A stretch of DNA of 64,000 nt from Accumulibacter sp. (GTDB lineage: Bacteria; Pseudomonadota; Gammaproteobacteria; Burkholderiales; Rhodocyclaceae), in NCBI RefSeq assembly GCF_036625195.1, contig NZ_JAZKUG010000001.1, forward strand, positions 2,170,001-2,234,000, read 5' to 3'. Made by a program: the position numbers and the translations under genes. The notes under the pieces are model-generated. The model was not told the origin of the DNA. It did not search any database and saw nothing but the letters and a program-made list of their open reading frames with translations. This document shows, piece by piece, positions 1-8,422 of this stretch (its first letter is position 1; the number at the start of each line of letters is the position of its first letter).

Positions 1-387
1 TTCGGCAAGGGCTGGCTGGAGGGGACCCAGACCCACCTCGAGTTCATTCCGGAACGCCACACTGATTTCATTTTCGCCGTCTATGCCGAGGAGCGTGGTT
101 TGCTCGGCAACGTCGTCCTCCTGCTGCTCTACCTGTTGCTGATCGGGCGCGGGCTGATGATCGCCGCCAATGCCTCGACGCTCTTTGCACGCGTTCTCGC
201 CGGCTCGATCACGCTCAGCCTGTTTACCTACGTCTTCGTGAACGTCGGCATGGTCAGCGGCATCCTGCCGGTGGTCGGCGTGCCGCTGCCGTACATGAGC
301 TACGGCGGGACGGCGCTCGTCACCCTGTCGGTGGGGGTCGGCATACTGATGAGCATCCACACGCACCGGATGCTGGTGCGGCCGTGA
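1..387 (+). CDS. rodA: RodA, SEDS peptidoglycan glycosyltransferase (3' part only)
   Basis: The last 128 codons of a SEDS-family membrane protein; the 5' end lies before the window. RodA polymerises glycan strands with PBP2 in the elongation machinery of rod-shaped cells. The fragment holds the family segment PERHTDFIFAVYAEERG followed by three hydrophobic helices and the near-C-terminal motif PYMSYGGTAL, both typical of RodA/FtsW. The stop codon overlaps the GTG start of rlpA, so the two are probably co-transcribed, the usual rodA-rlpA-dacA order of proteobacteria. RodA rather than FtsW is inferred from these neighbours. Confidence 0.9.
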   Translation, partial: FGKGWLEGTQTHLEFIPERHTDFIFAVYAEERGLLGNVVLLLLYLLLIGRGLMIAANASTLFARVLAGSITLSLFTYVFVNVGMVSGILPVVGVPLPYMSYGGTALVTLSVGVGILMSIHTHRMLVRP

Positions 388-1448
388 AGCGTGGCGCCTT
401 CCGTTCGCTCAGCTGGCCGGGCATTGGCTGCTCGCTGGCGCTGCTGCTGGCTGCCTGTGGCGGGCAACCGGCCCGGGCGCCCGAGCAGGTCGCCCGCAGC
501 CCGGAGCAGACGAGGCCGCCGGCGAAGATGCCGCGCAAGTCGAGCGTCGTCCATAAGCGTGGCGGGGCCTACTACAAGGACGACGGACCGGGTGACGAGA
601 TTCCGGACAATCTCGACGACATTCCCGATGCCGAGCCGCGCCTCGAGCCACTGCACCGTTTCGCCAACCGGCCGTACGTGGTTCTCGGCAAGGCCTATGA
701 GCCGCATGCCAGCCTGCGACCGCACCAGGAGCGCGGCGTTGCCAGCTGGTATGGCAAGAAGTTCCATGGCCTGAAGACGTCGATTGGCGAGCCGTACGAC
801 ATGTTCGCGATGACCGCGGCCCATCCGACGCTGGCGATCCCCTCCTATGTCCGGGTGACAAGGATCGGCAACGGCAAGTCGGTGGTCGTGCGCGTCACCG
901 ACCGCGGACCCTTCCACGCCGACCGGGTGATCGATCTTTCCTACGCCGCCGCGCACCGTCTCGGTTATGTCGATGATGGCAGCACCCTGGTGCAGGTCGA
1001 GGCCATCCTGCCCGAGGGCGCGACGACGATGAGTTATGCGCAGGTGATGGCAGCGCCAGCGCCGGCCGCTGCCAAGGGTGGTGCCGCCGAGCGCGACGAG
1101 ATCGAGTTGCTCGCGGTTCGCCTCGGCCTCGATACAACCCGGCCGCCGGCGCGCGAGATGCAGCGGCCGGTGGCGCCGACGGCAGCGGCGGTGCCTCCGG
1201 ATGCAGCCCCCCCGGGCGGTGGCATCTTTCTCCAGCTCGGCGCCTTCGCCAGCGCCGACAATGCCGACAGCCTGCGCCTGCACCTGCTGCGCGAACTCGA
1301 CTGGCTCACCGAGAGTGTTCAGGTCAGGTCCGCGGGTGGCCTGCACCGTGTCCATCTCGGGCCATATCCCAGTCGGGTAGACGCCGACAAGGTCGCCGAA
1401 AGAATTCGTCTCGCCCTGGGCTACAAACCCACCTTCGTCGTTCGCTGA
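384..1448 (+). CDS. rlpA: RlpA, septal-ring lytic transglycosylase lipoprotein
   Basis: 354 residues starting with GTG inside the rodA stop (GTGA overlap). The N-terminus is a lipoprotein signal with lipobox LLAAC. A double-psi beta-barrel follows near residues 115-205 with GVASWYGKKFHG, SIGEPYD, TAAHPTL and VTDRGPF, the conserved RlpA stretches. The C-terminus (about 280-350, FLQLGAFASADNADSLRLHL onward) is a SPOR domain that binds denuded glycan at the septum. RlpA cleaves peptide-free glycan during division in species where it has been studied. Domain order and neighbours make the call firm. Confidence 0.93.
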   Translation: MKRGAFRSLSWPGIGCSLALLLAACGGQPARAPEQVARSPEQTRPPAKMPRKSSVVHKRGGAYYKDDGPGDEIPDNLDDIPDAEPRLEPLHRFANRPYVVLGKAYEPHASLRPHQERGVASWYGKKFHGLKTSIGEPYDMFAMTAAHPTLAIPSYVRVTRIGNGKSVVVRVTDRGPFHADRVIDLSYAAAHRLGYVDDGSTLVQVEAILPEGATTMSYAQVMAAPAPAAAKGGAAERDEIELLAVRLGLDTTRPPAREMQRPVAPTAAAVPPDAAPPGGGIFLQLGAFASADNADSLRLHLLRELDWLTESVQVRSAGGLHRVHLGPYPSRVDADKVAERIRLALGYKPTFVVR

Positions 1449-1451
1449 GCA

Positions 1452-2375
1452 TCAGCTTCCGTCGCTTCCGCGACCGAGCGGCCGGAACATTCCCTGTACG
1501 AGCTCCTGGCCCCGTCCGAGCTGGACGAGCCGGCTGCTGATCTCCACCGGTACCAGCGTGCCGTCGTCGGCGACCACCGCACTGCGCAGCACCTCGATCT
1601 CGCCCTTGCCACCGAGTTGGCGGCAGAGGTCGCGCAGCTCGACAGCCTCGTGACGCCTGCAGAGCTCGCCGTGCAGGGCTCCGAGGAGCTCCTGGTAGCG
1701 CCGCCCGAACAGCCTCTCCGCCTGCGGGTTGGCGTCGATGATCTCGCCGGTGCGCGCGTCGGCAATCAGGATCGCGTCGCGGGCGCCGTTGAACAGGGCC
1801 TCTCGCAGGTTCAGCGCATCACGAAGTTCCTCTTCGCGCGAAAGCAGCTCGTGTTGCAGCAGGGCGAGGCTGACGAGGCTGGCGACGGCGTGCACGAACA
1901 GCCTCTGCACGGAAGTCCAGGCCGAATGCTCGCCGACGCGCTCGATCGAGAGGACGCCCTGCAACTCGCCATCGGCGTGGATCGGCGAGTTGATGAGGGC
2001 ACTGATGCCATGCATCAGCAGATGATCGCGCAGGAATTCCTGCGTCGACGGATGCTTCAGTGCGTCGTCAGCGACGATCGGTTCCCCACGGCTGAGCGCC
2101 CGGAAATACTCGGGATAGTGTCTGGCGTGCAGCTTGAAGCCGTTGCTGTGACGGTCGTGTGACAGCTCGTAGAGGTCGATGCACTCGAGCTGCTGGCGCT
2201 GCTCGCACAGCCCCCAGAGGCTGACGCGCTCGATGTTCAGGGTCTGGGCGGTGGTGGCGGTGAGCTGGCGCAGCACCTCGTCGAGACGTTTGTCATGAAA
2301 CCCGCGCCGTGCCAATTGTGCGAAGACGCCCTGTAGGTCAAGTGGGTTGGCGAGCGGTTGAAAGGGGGGCTGCAT
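1452..2375 (-). CDS. GAF-PAS sensor protein without visible output domain
   Basis: 307 residues from the ATG at 2375. A longer open frame runs upstream but into the dacA promoter and gene, so the internal ATG (MQPPFQPLANPLDLQ) was chosen. Residues about 20-175 look like a GAF domain (GISALINSPIHADGELQGVL is a typical GAF strand pair); about 190-300 form a PAS domain (DAILIADARTGEIIDANPQA). No histidine kinase, GGDEF or HTH domain follows, so the output is unknown; it may act through a partner. It is convergent with rlpA and divergent from dacA. Confidence 0.75.
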   Translation of the reverse strand: MQPPFQPLANPLDLQGVFAQLARRGFHDKRLDEVLRQLTATTAQTLNIERVSLWGLCEQRQQLECIDLYELSHDRHSNGFKLHARHYPEYFRALSRGEPIVADDALKHPSTQEFLRDHLLMHGISALINSPIHADGELQGVLSIERVGEHSAWTSVQRLFVHAVASLVSLALLQHELLSREEELRDALNLREALFNGARDAILIADARTGEIIDANPQAERLFGRRYQELLGALHGELCRRHEAVELRDLCRQLGGKGEIEVLRSAVVADDGTLVPVEISSRLVQLGRGQELVQGMFRPLGRGSDGS

Positions 2376-2536
2376 CGATGTCGAGCTGGTGGCGGTCCGG
2401 TCCTTCCGGGCGCGGCTGGAAACGTGCCGCCATCGTACGTCCCGGGCAACCACGCGGCCTGTGGAGTAAGTCACGGCAGCCCGCATCGAGTGACGACTGG
2501 TGCTTACAAAAGGCGTACAGGCGGCTGCGAGGGCGT

Positions 2537-2545
2537 TGCTATAAT
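2537..2545 (+). promoter_or_regulatory. Extended -10 promoter of dacA
   Basis: TGCTATAAT is a perfect extended -10 element (TGn plus TATAAT) 24 bases before the dacA ATG. No good -35 box is visible at normal spacing, which fits an extended -10 promoter. Confidence 0.6.
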
Positions 2546-2569
2546 CGCGGCTTTTTCCCGGACCATGCC

Positions 2570-3703
2570 ATGTCCAAGCTTCGCTCGTTGCTTCTGCTGA
2601 TCCTCTTTCTGCCGCTGCTGGCGGTTGCCGAGCAACTGCCGACGCCGCCTTCGCTCGCTGCCAGGTCCTGGTTGCTGGTCGACGTCGCCTCCGGTCAGAC
2701 GCTCGCCGCACAGGCACCCGACCTGCGCCTGGAACCGGCTTCGCTGACCAAGCTGATGACTGCCTACCTGGCTTTCGCTGCCATCAGGCAGGGTACGCTG
2801 AAGCTGGAGCAGACCGTTCCGGTATCACAGAAGGCCTGGAAAACCGGTGGTTCGAAGATGTTCATCCAGGTCGGGACGCAGGTGAAGGTCGACGACCTGC
2901 TCAAGGGCATGATCGTCCAGTCGGGCAATGACGCCTGTGTCGCACTCGCCGAGGCGATTGCCGGTGACGAGGAGAACTTCGCCCAGATGATGAATCGCGA
3001 GGCGCAGCGGCTCGGCATGAAGGATTCGAGTTTTCGCAACGCCAGTGGTCTGCCCGACCCGCAACACTTCACTACTGCGCGCGACCTGGCACTCCTGGCG
3101 GCGGCACTGATTCGCGACTTTCCCGAGGATTACGCCAGGTATTACTCGCTCAAGGAGTTTCGCTACAACAGCATCACGCAACCGAATCGCAACCGGCTGC
3201 TGCATATCGATCCGAGCGTCGACGGCCTGAAGACCGGCCATACCGAGGCCGCTGGCTATTGCCTCGTGTCGTCGGCCAAACGTGGCCCCCGGCGGCTGTT
3301 GGCGGTCGTTCTTGGTGCCGCATCCGACAGCACACGCATCCAGGAGTCGCTGAAGCTGCTCAACTACGGCTTCCAGTTCTACGATGCGGTGCAGCTTTAT
3401 GCCAGGAACGAGGCCGTCGCCACGTTGAAGGTCTGGAAGGGTCAGCAGAGCACGGTCAAGGTCGGTTTCACCAGCGATCTCGTGCTGACCGTCGCGAAGG
3501 GTTTCGGGCCGAGGATTCGCAGCGAGCTCGTCTCGCCGCAGACGCTGATCGCACCGATCGCCGCCGGGCAGGCACTTGGCACGCTCAAGCTCAGCCTCGA
3601 CGACAAGCCGTTGGGCGAGTACCCGGTGCTGGCGCTCGAAGCCGTCCCGGCGGCGGGTATCGTCGGGCGAATGGTCGATACGGTCCGCCTGTGGTTCAAC
3701 TGA
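2570..3703 (+). CDS. dacA: D-alanyl-D-alanine carboxypeptidase (PBP5/6 type)
   Basis: 377 residues. The frame is open further upstream, but the ATG at 2570 follows the promoter and begins a clean signal peptide (RSLLLLILFLPLLAVAEQ). It trims the terminal D-Ala of stem peptides in the periplasm. The three serine-transferase motifs are present: SLTK near residue 62, SGN near 121 and KTG near 226. The C-terminal PBP5-like beta domain and a final amphipathic helix (GRMVDTVRLWF) are visible. It is followed by ybeD, lipB and lipA, a conserved proteobacterial order. Confidence 0.95.
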   Translation: MSKLRSLLLLILFLPLLAVAEQLPTPPSLAARSWLLVDVASGQTLAAQAPDLRLEPASLTKLMTAYLAFAAIRQGTLKLEQTVPVSQKAWKTGGSKMFIQVGTQVKVDDLLKGMIVQSGNDACVALAEAIAGDEENFAQMMNREAQRLGMKDSSFRNASGLPDPQHFTTARDLALLAAALIRDFPEDYARYYSLKEFRYNSITQPNRNRLLHIDPSVDGLKTGHTEAAGYCLVSSAKRGPRRLLAVVLGAASDSTRIQESLKLLNYGFQFYDAVQLYARNEAVATLKVWKGQQSTVKVGFTSDLVLTVAKGFGPRIRSELVSPQTLIAPIAAGQALGTLKLSLDDKPLGEYPVLALEAVPAAGIVGRMVDTVRLWFN

Positions 3704-3751
3704 TGGGCATCGTTCGTCAGCTCTCGCGCCGTCGGCGCAAGGTAGGTGCCG

Positions 3752-4021
3752 ATGCCTGAGGAGCGCCAGAGCCTGCTCGAATTTCCCTGTGCCTTTCCGA
3801 TCAAGATCATGGGCCGCTCCGAGGACGGATTCGCCCAGGCAGTGTTGGAGATGGTGTTGCGGCATGCGCCGGATTTCGACGCGGCGACAATGGAGATGCG
3901 CGCCTCGAGCGCCGGCAGGTACCTGGGCCTGACGTGCACGATCAACGCCGTCAGCCGCGAACAGCTGGACTTGCTGTATCGCGAACTGAGTGCGCATCGG
4001 TTGGTAAAGCTGGTGTTGTGA
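3752..4021 (+). CDS. ybeD: YbeD-like DUF493 protein
   Basis: 89 residues from ATG 3752 (a GTG two codons earlier is an alternative). It is a small cytosolic ferredoxin-fold protein family found between dacA and lipB in many proteobacteria; a regulatory role next to lipoate synthesis has been proposed but is not settled. The family core LLEFPCAFPIKIMG and the C-terminal YRELSAHRLVKLVL are visible. Its stop overlaps the GTG of lipB. Confidence 0.85.
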   Translation: MPEERQSLLEFPCAFPIKIMGRSEDGFAQAVLEMVLRHAPDFDAATMEMRASSAGRYLGLTCTINAVSREQLDLLYRELSAHRLVKLVL

Positions 4022-4674
4022 GCGACGGCGAAGCGCGGCAGCTGTCGCCGATCGGTCAGAGGCCGCTGCTGCTGCGTCACCTCGGGTGCCGCAGCTACCC
4101 GGAGACATGGCAGGAGATGGTGGCGTTCACGGCCGCGCGCGACGCGGCGACCGGCGACGAGCTCTGGTCCTGCGAACACCCGCCGGTTTTTACTCTGGGC
4201 CAGGCCGGCCGGCCCGAGCACCTCCTGTTCGACTCTGGAATCCCGCTGCTGCGAACCGATCGCGGCGGGCAGATCACCTATCATGGTCCGGGCCAGGTCG
4301 TGATCTACCTCCTGATCGACCTTGCACGGCGCCGGCTGAAGGTGCGTGAGCTGGTGGTCATGATCGAGCAGGCGGTGATCGAACTGCTGGCGGAGAATGG
4401 CGTCGCCGCCGCACGTCATGCCGGCGCGCCCGGAGTCTACGTCGGCGCGGCCAAGGTCGCCGCCCTCGGTCTGCGCGTGCGGCGGAACTGCTGCTACCAT
4501 GGCGTCAGCCTCAACGTCGACATGGATCTGTCGCCCTTTGCGGCGATCAACCCCTGTGGCTTCCCCGGCCTGTCGGTGACGCAGACCAGCGATCTCGGCA
4601 TCGCGCTGACCCCCGCGCAGGCGGCGACGGCGTTGGCCGGACACCTCGCGAGACAACTGGAGCACAAGCAATGA
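4018..4674 (+). CDS. lipB: Octanoyl-[acyl-carrier-protein]-protein N-octanoyltransferase
   Basis: 218 residues from a GTG that overlaps the ybeD stop. LipB moves octanoate from acyl-ACP to the lipoyl domains of 2-oxoacid dehydrogenases and GcvH. Visible family motifs are RGGQITYHGPGQVVIYLL, AKVAALGLRV with the catalytic lysine, and NPCGFPGLSVTQ with the acyl-accepting cysteine. The product feeds LipA, whose ATG overlaps the lipB stop (ATGA), so they are translationally coupled. Confidence 0.95.
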   Translation: MSDGEARQLSPIGQRPLLLRHLGCRSYPETWQEMVAFTAARDAATGDELWSCEHPPVFTLGQAGRPEHLLFDSGIPLLRTDRGGQITYHGPGQVVIYLLIDLARRRLKVRELVVMIEQAVIELLAENGVAAARHAGAPGVYVGAAKVAALGLRVRRNCCYHGVSLNVDMDLSPFAAINPCGFPGLSVTQTSDLGIALTPAQAATALAGHLARQLEHKQ

Positions 4675-5651
4675 GCACCCGCAACGCCGGACAGGCCGGC
4701 AACGGATCGACGGTGGTCGCCGGCGTCAAGGAAAAGGGTGAACTGAAAACCGCCCGCATCCCGATCAAGATCGTTTCCCAGGAACCACAGCGCAAGCCCG
4801 CCTGGATCCGGGTCAAGGCCGGAAACGACAGCGGTCGCTTTGGCGAGATCAAGCGGATGCTGCGCGAGCAGAAGCTGCATACCGTCTGCGAGGAAGCAGC
4901 CTGTCCGAACATCGGCGAGTGTTTCGGTCGTGGTACCGCGACCTTCATGATCCTCGGCGACATCTGCACGCGCCGCTGCCCGTTCTGTGACGTCGGTCAT
5001 GGCAAGCCGTTGCCGCCCGATGCCGGCGAGCCGGACAGTCTCGCCGACAGCGTCGCGCGGCTGCAGCTGCGCTACGTCGTGATCACCAGCGTTGACCGTG
5101 ACGACCTGCGCGACGGCGGCGCACGGCACTTCGTCGAGGTCATTGCCGCCGTCCGTCAGCGCTCGCCGGCCACCGTCATCGAAACCCTGGTGCCCGATTT
5201 CCGCGGCCGCATGGAGATCGCGCTGGCGATTCTCGGCGAGTCGCTGCCCGATGTCCTCAACCACAACCTGGAGACGGTCCCGCGGCTCTACCGGCAAGCC
5301 AGGCCCGGCGCCGACTATGCGCACTCTTTGGCCTTCCTCAAGGCGTTCAAGGCGCGCCATCCGCAGGTGCCGACCAAGTCGGGACTGATGGTTGGCCTCG
5401 GCGAGACCGACGAGGAGATCATCGAGGTCCTGCGCGACCTGCGTGCCCACGATGTCGAGATGCTGACCATCGGCCAGTATCTGGCGCCATCGCCCCACCA
5501 CCTGCCGGTGCAGCGCTACGTTCATCCGGAGGTCTTCAGGAGTTACGAGGAGGCGGCGCTGGCCATGGGGTTCAGCGGCGCAGCCTGTGGGCCGATGGTG
5601 CGCTCGAGTTACTGGGCAGACCAGCAGGCGCACTCCGCCGGGGTCGCCTGA
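4671..5651 (+). CDS. lipA: Lipoyl synthase
   Basis: 326 residues. This radical-SAM enzyme inserts two sulfurs into protein-bound octanoate. Both iron-sulfur sites are visible: the auxiliary cluster cysteines in CEEAACPNIGEC, with the RSSYWAD tail near the C-terminus, and the SAM cluster motif CTRRCPFC. Length matches the family (about 320). It ends the dacA-ybeD-lipB-lipA group. Confidence 0.97.
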   Translation: MSTRNAGQAGNGSTVVAGVKEKGELKTARIPIKIVSQEPQRKPAWIRVKAGNDSGRFGEIKRMLREQKLHTVCEEAACPNIGECFGRGTATFMILGDICTRRCPFCDVGHGKPLPPDAGEPDSLADSVARLQLRYVVITSVDRDDLRDGGARHFVEVIAAVRQRSPATVIETLVPDFRGRMEIALAILGESLPDVLNHNLETVPRLYRQARPGADYAHSLAFLKAFKARHPQVPTKSGLMVGLGETDEEIIEVLRDLRAHDVEMLTIGQYLAPSPHHLPVQRYVHPEVFRSYEEAALAMGFSGAACGPMVRSSYWADQQAHSAGVA

Positions 5652-5678
5652 GCGCTGCCGCAGCGAGGTCGGCGAGGC

Positions 5679-5829
5679 CTCAGAGGTTGTGAATAAATCT
5701 ACTGCGCGACCGATCTGCGGCGTTGCTCACTCGCTCACTCTTCGCCTATCCATCTGATATGTCTCGTCGTTCGCTCGCTCGCGCCTGGCATCTCGGCCTG
5801 CTCGCGACGATTTCTTCACAACCTCTCAG
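5679..5829. repeat. MITE-like 151-bp element with 21-bp terminal inverted repeats
   Basis: The left end CTCAGAGGTTGTGAATAAAT and the reverse complement of the right end (CTGAGAGGTTGTGAAGAAAT) agree at 19 of 21 positions over 5679-5699 and 5809-5829. The interior has no credible ORF. The right terminus contains the stop codon of the neighbouring minus-strand membrane protein. Structure suggests a small non-autonomous mobile or REP-like repeat; copies elsewhere cannot be checked from this window. Confidence 0.6.
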
Positions 5830-6344
5830 TTGTAGCGCACGAAACGCGCCGGGTAGAGGGCAGTCGCCCAGGCCAGGAAGAGGTATTTCGTCGTCTTGCC
5901 GATGGCGACGGCGACCAGGATGCCGAGTGTCGGCACCTGCGCAAGGGCACAGAAAAGCAATGCCGGTGTCTGCGGGAGTGGTCCACCGGAAATCACGATC
6001 ATCGCCAACAGGCCCCATTGCTGTATCCATTCGCTCGCCGTCTGCCAGGCGGCGCTCGCCACCAGGTCGGGGTAGCGCGAGAGAACGAGTTCCGAGCCGA
6101 GAAAGCTGAAGATCTCGACGAGTAGCGCTGCGCCAAAGCCGCTGGCAACGCCACAGCTGAGGCCGAGGGTCCGCCAGCGGCGGGGTGAGAGCATGACGGC
6201 GGGGATCAGCACGGCGACGAAGGGAAAAGCGAAGCTCACGGTCGCGCCGAAGGCGATCGCCGCCACCACCGCCGTGTAGTAGCGATGGCTCACGCTGCGC
6301 AGCAGCAGCCGGCGCAGCCAGTCCGGCAGGACATGCGTCTTCAT
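5826..6344 (-). CDS. VTT/DedA-like small membrane protein
   Basis: 172 residues from the ATG at 6344; an in-frame ATG at 6362 would add six residues and neither has a strong ribosome site. At least four hydrophobic segments are visible, and the segment around ISGGPLPQTPALLFCALAQV resembles the re-entrant loop of YqaA/DedA-type VTT proteins, which are implicated in lipid transport and membrane homeostasis. The last codons and the TGA stop lie in the right terminus of the inverted-repeat element, so the natural C-terminus may have been altered by its insertion. Confidence 0.65.
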   Translation of the reverse strand: MKTHVLPDWLRRLLLRSVSHRYYTAVVAAIAFGATVSFAFPFVAVLIPAVMLSPRRWRTLGLSCGVASGFGAALLVEIFSFLGSELVLSRYPDLVASAAWQTASEWIQQWGLLAMIVISGGPLPQTPALLFCALAQVPTLGILVAVAIGKTTKYLFLAWATALYPARFVRYN

Positions 6345-6578
6345 CCGGGGTTCAACCGGCATTTTTGCCGCTGGCTTGTGCGCGCGGCCGCAGGCAGGCT
6401 ATGCTTGCGCCAATCAGGCGCGACGCCTCGCCGACTGTCCGCAGAGTCCATCTTCATCGATCATGCATACCGAGTCACTGACGACGGGAATTGTAGGCCG
6501 AATGCGGTGTCTTGCGACGCTTCCCGTGCACCGCCGCAGGTTGGCGCCGAAGTCGGCAGTGGCACGAGGCTGGCGGCC

Positions 6579-7067
6579 GTGAGGCTGCCGTTCGCTGCGC
6601 TGCTTCTGCTGCTTCCGGCTGTCGTCACGGCAGAGGACTTTCCTTCGCTCGGGCCACACAGCCGCATCGCCGAGGCGGCGCCAGTCGTCTCCGGCCGCGC
6701 GAGCTTCTATTCCACCTCCTTCCATGGCCGACGCACGGCGTCGGGAGAGACCTACGAGCATCACGTCATCTCGGCGGCGAGCAACCGTTTTCCCATGGGA
6801 ACGCTGGTGGCCGTTCGTCGGGTGCCGTCGGCGCGCTGCGTCGTCGTGCGGATCAACGACCGGATGGGGCACCGCAAGCGGGTGATCGACCTCTCGCGCG
6901 AGGCGGCCGTCGCGCTCGGGATGATCGATGCCGGCGTCGTCGACGTCGAGGTGACTCCCCTGCCGAAGTACCTCGTCGGTCACGAGCGCGCCTGCATGCT
7001 GGCATTCCAGCCGCCGGCACACCTGCAGGCGGTGGACGGCGCGGGCCTGCGGGCTCCCGGGAAGTGA
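6579..7067 (+). CDS. RlpA-like DPBB protein lacking the usual catalytic motif
   Basis: 162 residues from the GTG at 6579, chosen because it begins a Sec signal (RLPFAALLLLLPAVVTAED). Mature residues about 37-130 are a double-psi beta-barrel: GRASFYSTSFHGRRTASGET, then INDRMGHRKRVIDLS. Compared with the true RlpA at 384-1448 there is no lipobox and no SPOR domain, the AAH histidine is serine (SAAS), and DRGPF reads DRMGH. It may bind or weakly cut peptidoglycan, or have a different role. Confidence 0.7.
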   Translation: MRLPFAALLLLLPAVVTAEDFPSLGPHSRIAEAAPVVSGRASFYSTSFHGRRTASGETYEHHVISAASNRFPMGTLVAVRRVPSARCVVVRINDRMGHRKRVIDLSREAAVALGMIDAGVVDVEVTPLPKYLVGHERACMLAFQPPAHLQAVDGAGLRAPGK

Positions 7068-7147
7068 AACGAGCGCTGCCGGTGATGCGGGTCTGCGAAG
7101 CCCGGAGCCGGCGAGGTCGCGGCAGCGTGGCGCGGGCAGCCGTGCAG

Positions 7148-7177
7148 TTGACCTGACTTGGCAAAGTCGGGAATACT
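7148..7177 (+). promoter_or_regulatory. Possible prpC promoter
   Basis: TTGACC and AATACT are separated by 18 bases. A short inverted repeat, GACTT-GGCA-AAGTC, lies in the spacer and could be an operator. The -10 match is only 4 of 6, so this is tentative. Confidence 0.35.
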
Positions 7178-7231
7178 CGCGCGGATGGTCGGCACTCCGG
7201 GGTGCCGCGGTCGATGATGGGGGCGAAGACG

Positions 7232-8389
7232 ATGGACCAGGCGCGGCAGGTGGACCTTCCCAAAGCCAAGAAGTCGGTCGCGCTGTCGGGTGTCGTTGCC
7301 GGCAATACCGCCGTCTGTTCGGTCGGGCGCACGGGCAACGACCTCCACTACCGCGGTTACGACGTCATTGCCCTTGCCGAAGACGCGGGTTTCGAGGAAG
7401 TCGCCTATCTTCTGCTCTACGGGCGCCTGCCGAGTCCGACGCAGCTCAACCAGTACCGCAAGAAACTGAAGACCCTGCGTGGTCTACCGGTGATGTTGCG
7501 GCCGATGCTCGAGAGTCTGCCCGCTTCCGCGCATCCGATGGATGTCCTGCGCAGTGGTTGTTCGGCCTTGGGAACCATCCTGCCCGAGGCGCAGGACCAC
7601 AATCCGGGAGCGGCACGGGAGATCGCCAACCGGCTGATCGCCAGCTTCGCATCGATGCTGCTCTACTGGTATCACTGGTCGCACAACGGCCGGCGCATCG
7701 ATACCGAGACCGACGACGACTCGATTGCCGCCCATTTTCTCCACCTGCTGCGTGGCAAGGCGCCACCACCGCTGCATGCGCGCAGCCTCGACACGTCGCT
7801 GGTCCTGTACGCCGAACACGAGTTCAACGCCTCGACCTTCACCGCGCGTACGATCACCGGTACCGGCGCCGACCTGTATGCGGCGATCTGCGGCGCCATC
7901 GGCGCGCTCAGCGGCCGCCGGCACGGTGGTGCCAACGAGGTGGCGTTCGAGATCCAGAGTCGTTACGACGACGCCGCACAGGCCGAACAGGATATTCGCC
8001 GCCGTCTCGACAACCGGGAGATCATCACTGGCTTCGGGCATCCGCTCTATACCATCGCCGACCCGCGCAGCAAGGTCATCCGTTCGGTGGCGCAGCAGCT
8101 GTGCACCGATGGTGACAACCTCGTCCTGTTCGACATCGCCGGCCGCATCGAAGCGGTGATGTGGGAGCAGAAGCGGATCTTTCCGAATGTCGACTGGTTT
8201 TCTGCGGTGGCCTACCACATGCTCGCCGTGCCGACGCCGATGTTCACGCCGCTCTTCGTCATTGCCCGCACCAGCGGCTGGGCGGCGCACGTCATCGAGC
8301 AGCGGATCGACGGCAAGCTCATCCGGCCGTCGGCCAATTACGTCGGGCCGGAGGCGCAGGAATTCGTCCCCCTCGCCCGGCGTGGCTGA
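7232..8389 (+). CDS. prpC: 2-methylcitrate synthase
   Basis: 385 residues from the ATG at 7232, which has GGGGG eight bases upstream; in-frame starts at 7202, 7214 and 7217 are alternatives. It condenses propionyl-CoA with oxaloacetate. Citrate-synthase-fold landmarks are visible: YRGYDV near the N-terminus, SRRHGGANE-like SGRRHGGANE, and GFGHPLYTIADPR with the active-site histidine. The length (about 385) and the following prpD favour methylcitrate synthase over housekeeping citrate synthase (about 430). Confidence 0.88.
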   Translation: MDQARQVDLPKAKKSVALSGVVAGNTAVCSVGRTGNDLHYRGYDVIALAEDAGFEEVAYLLLYGRLPSPTQLNQYRKKLKTLRGLPVMLRPMLESLPASAHPMDVLRSGCSALGTILPEAQDHNPGAAREIANRLIASFASMLLYWYHWSHNGRRIDTETDDDSIAAHFLHLLRGKAPPPLHARSLDTSLVLYAEHEFNASTFTARTITGTGADLYAAICGAIGALSGRRHGGANEVAFEIQSRYDDAAQAEQDIRRRLDNREIITGFGHPLYTIADPRSKVIRSVAQQLCTDGDNLVLFDIAGRIEAVMWEQKRIFPNVDWFSAVAYHMLAVPTPMFTPLFVIARTSGWAAHVIEQRIDGKLIRPSANYVGPEAQEFVPLARRG

Positions 8390-8422
8390 GCGCCAGCGGC
8401 CCGGACCCGACGAGGCAGCGCG

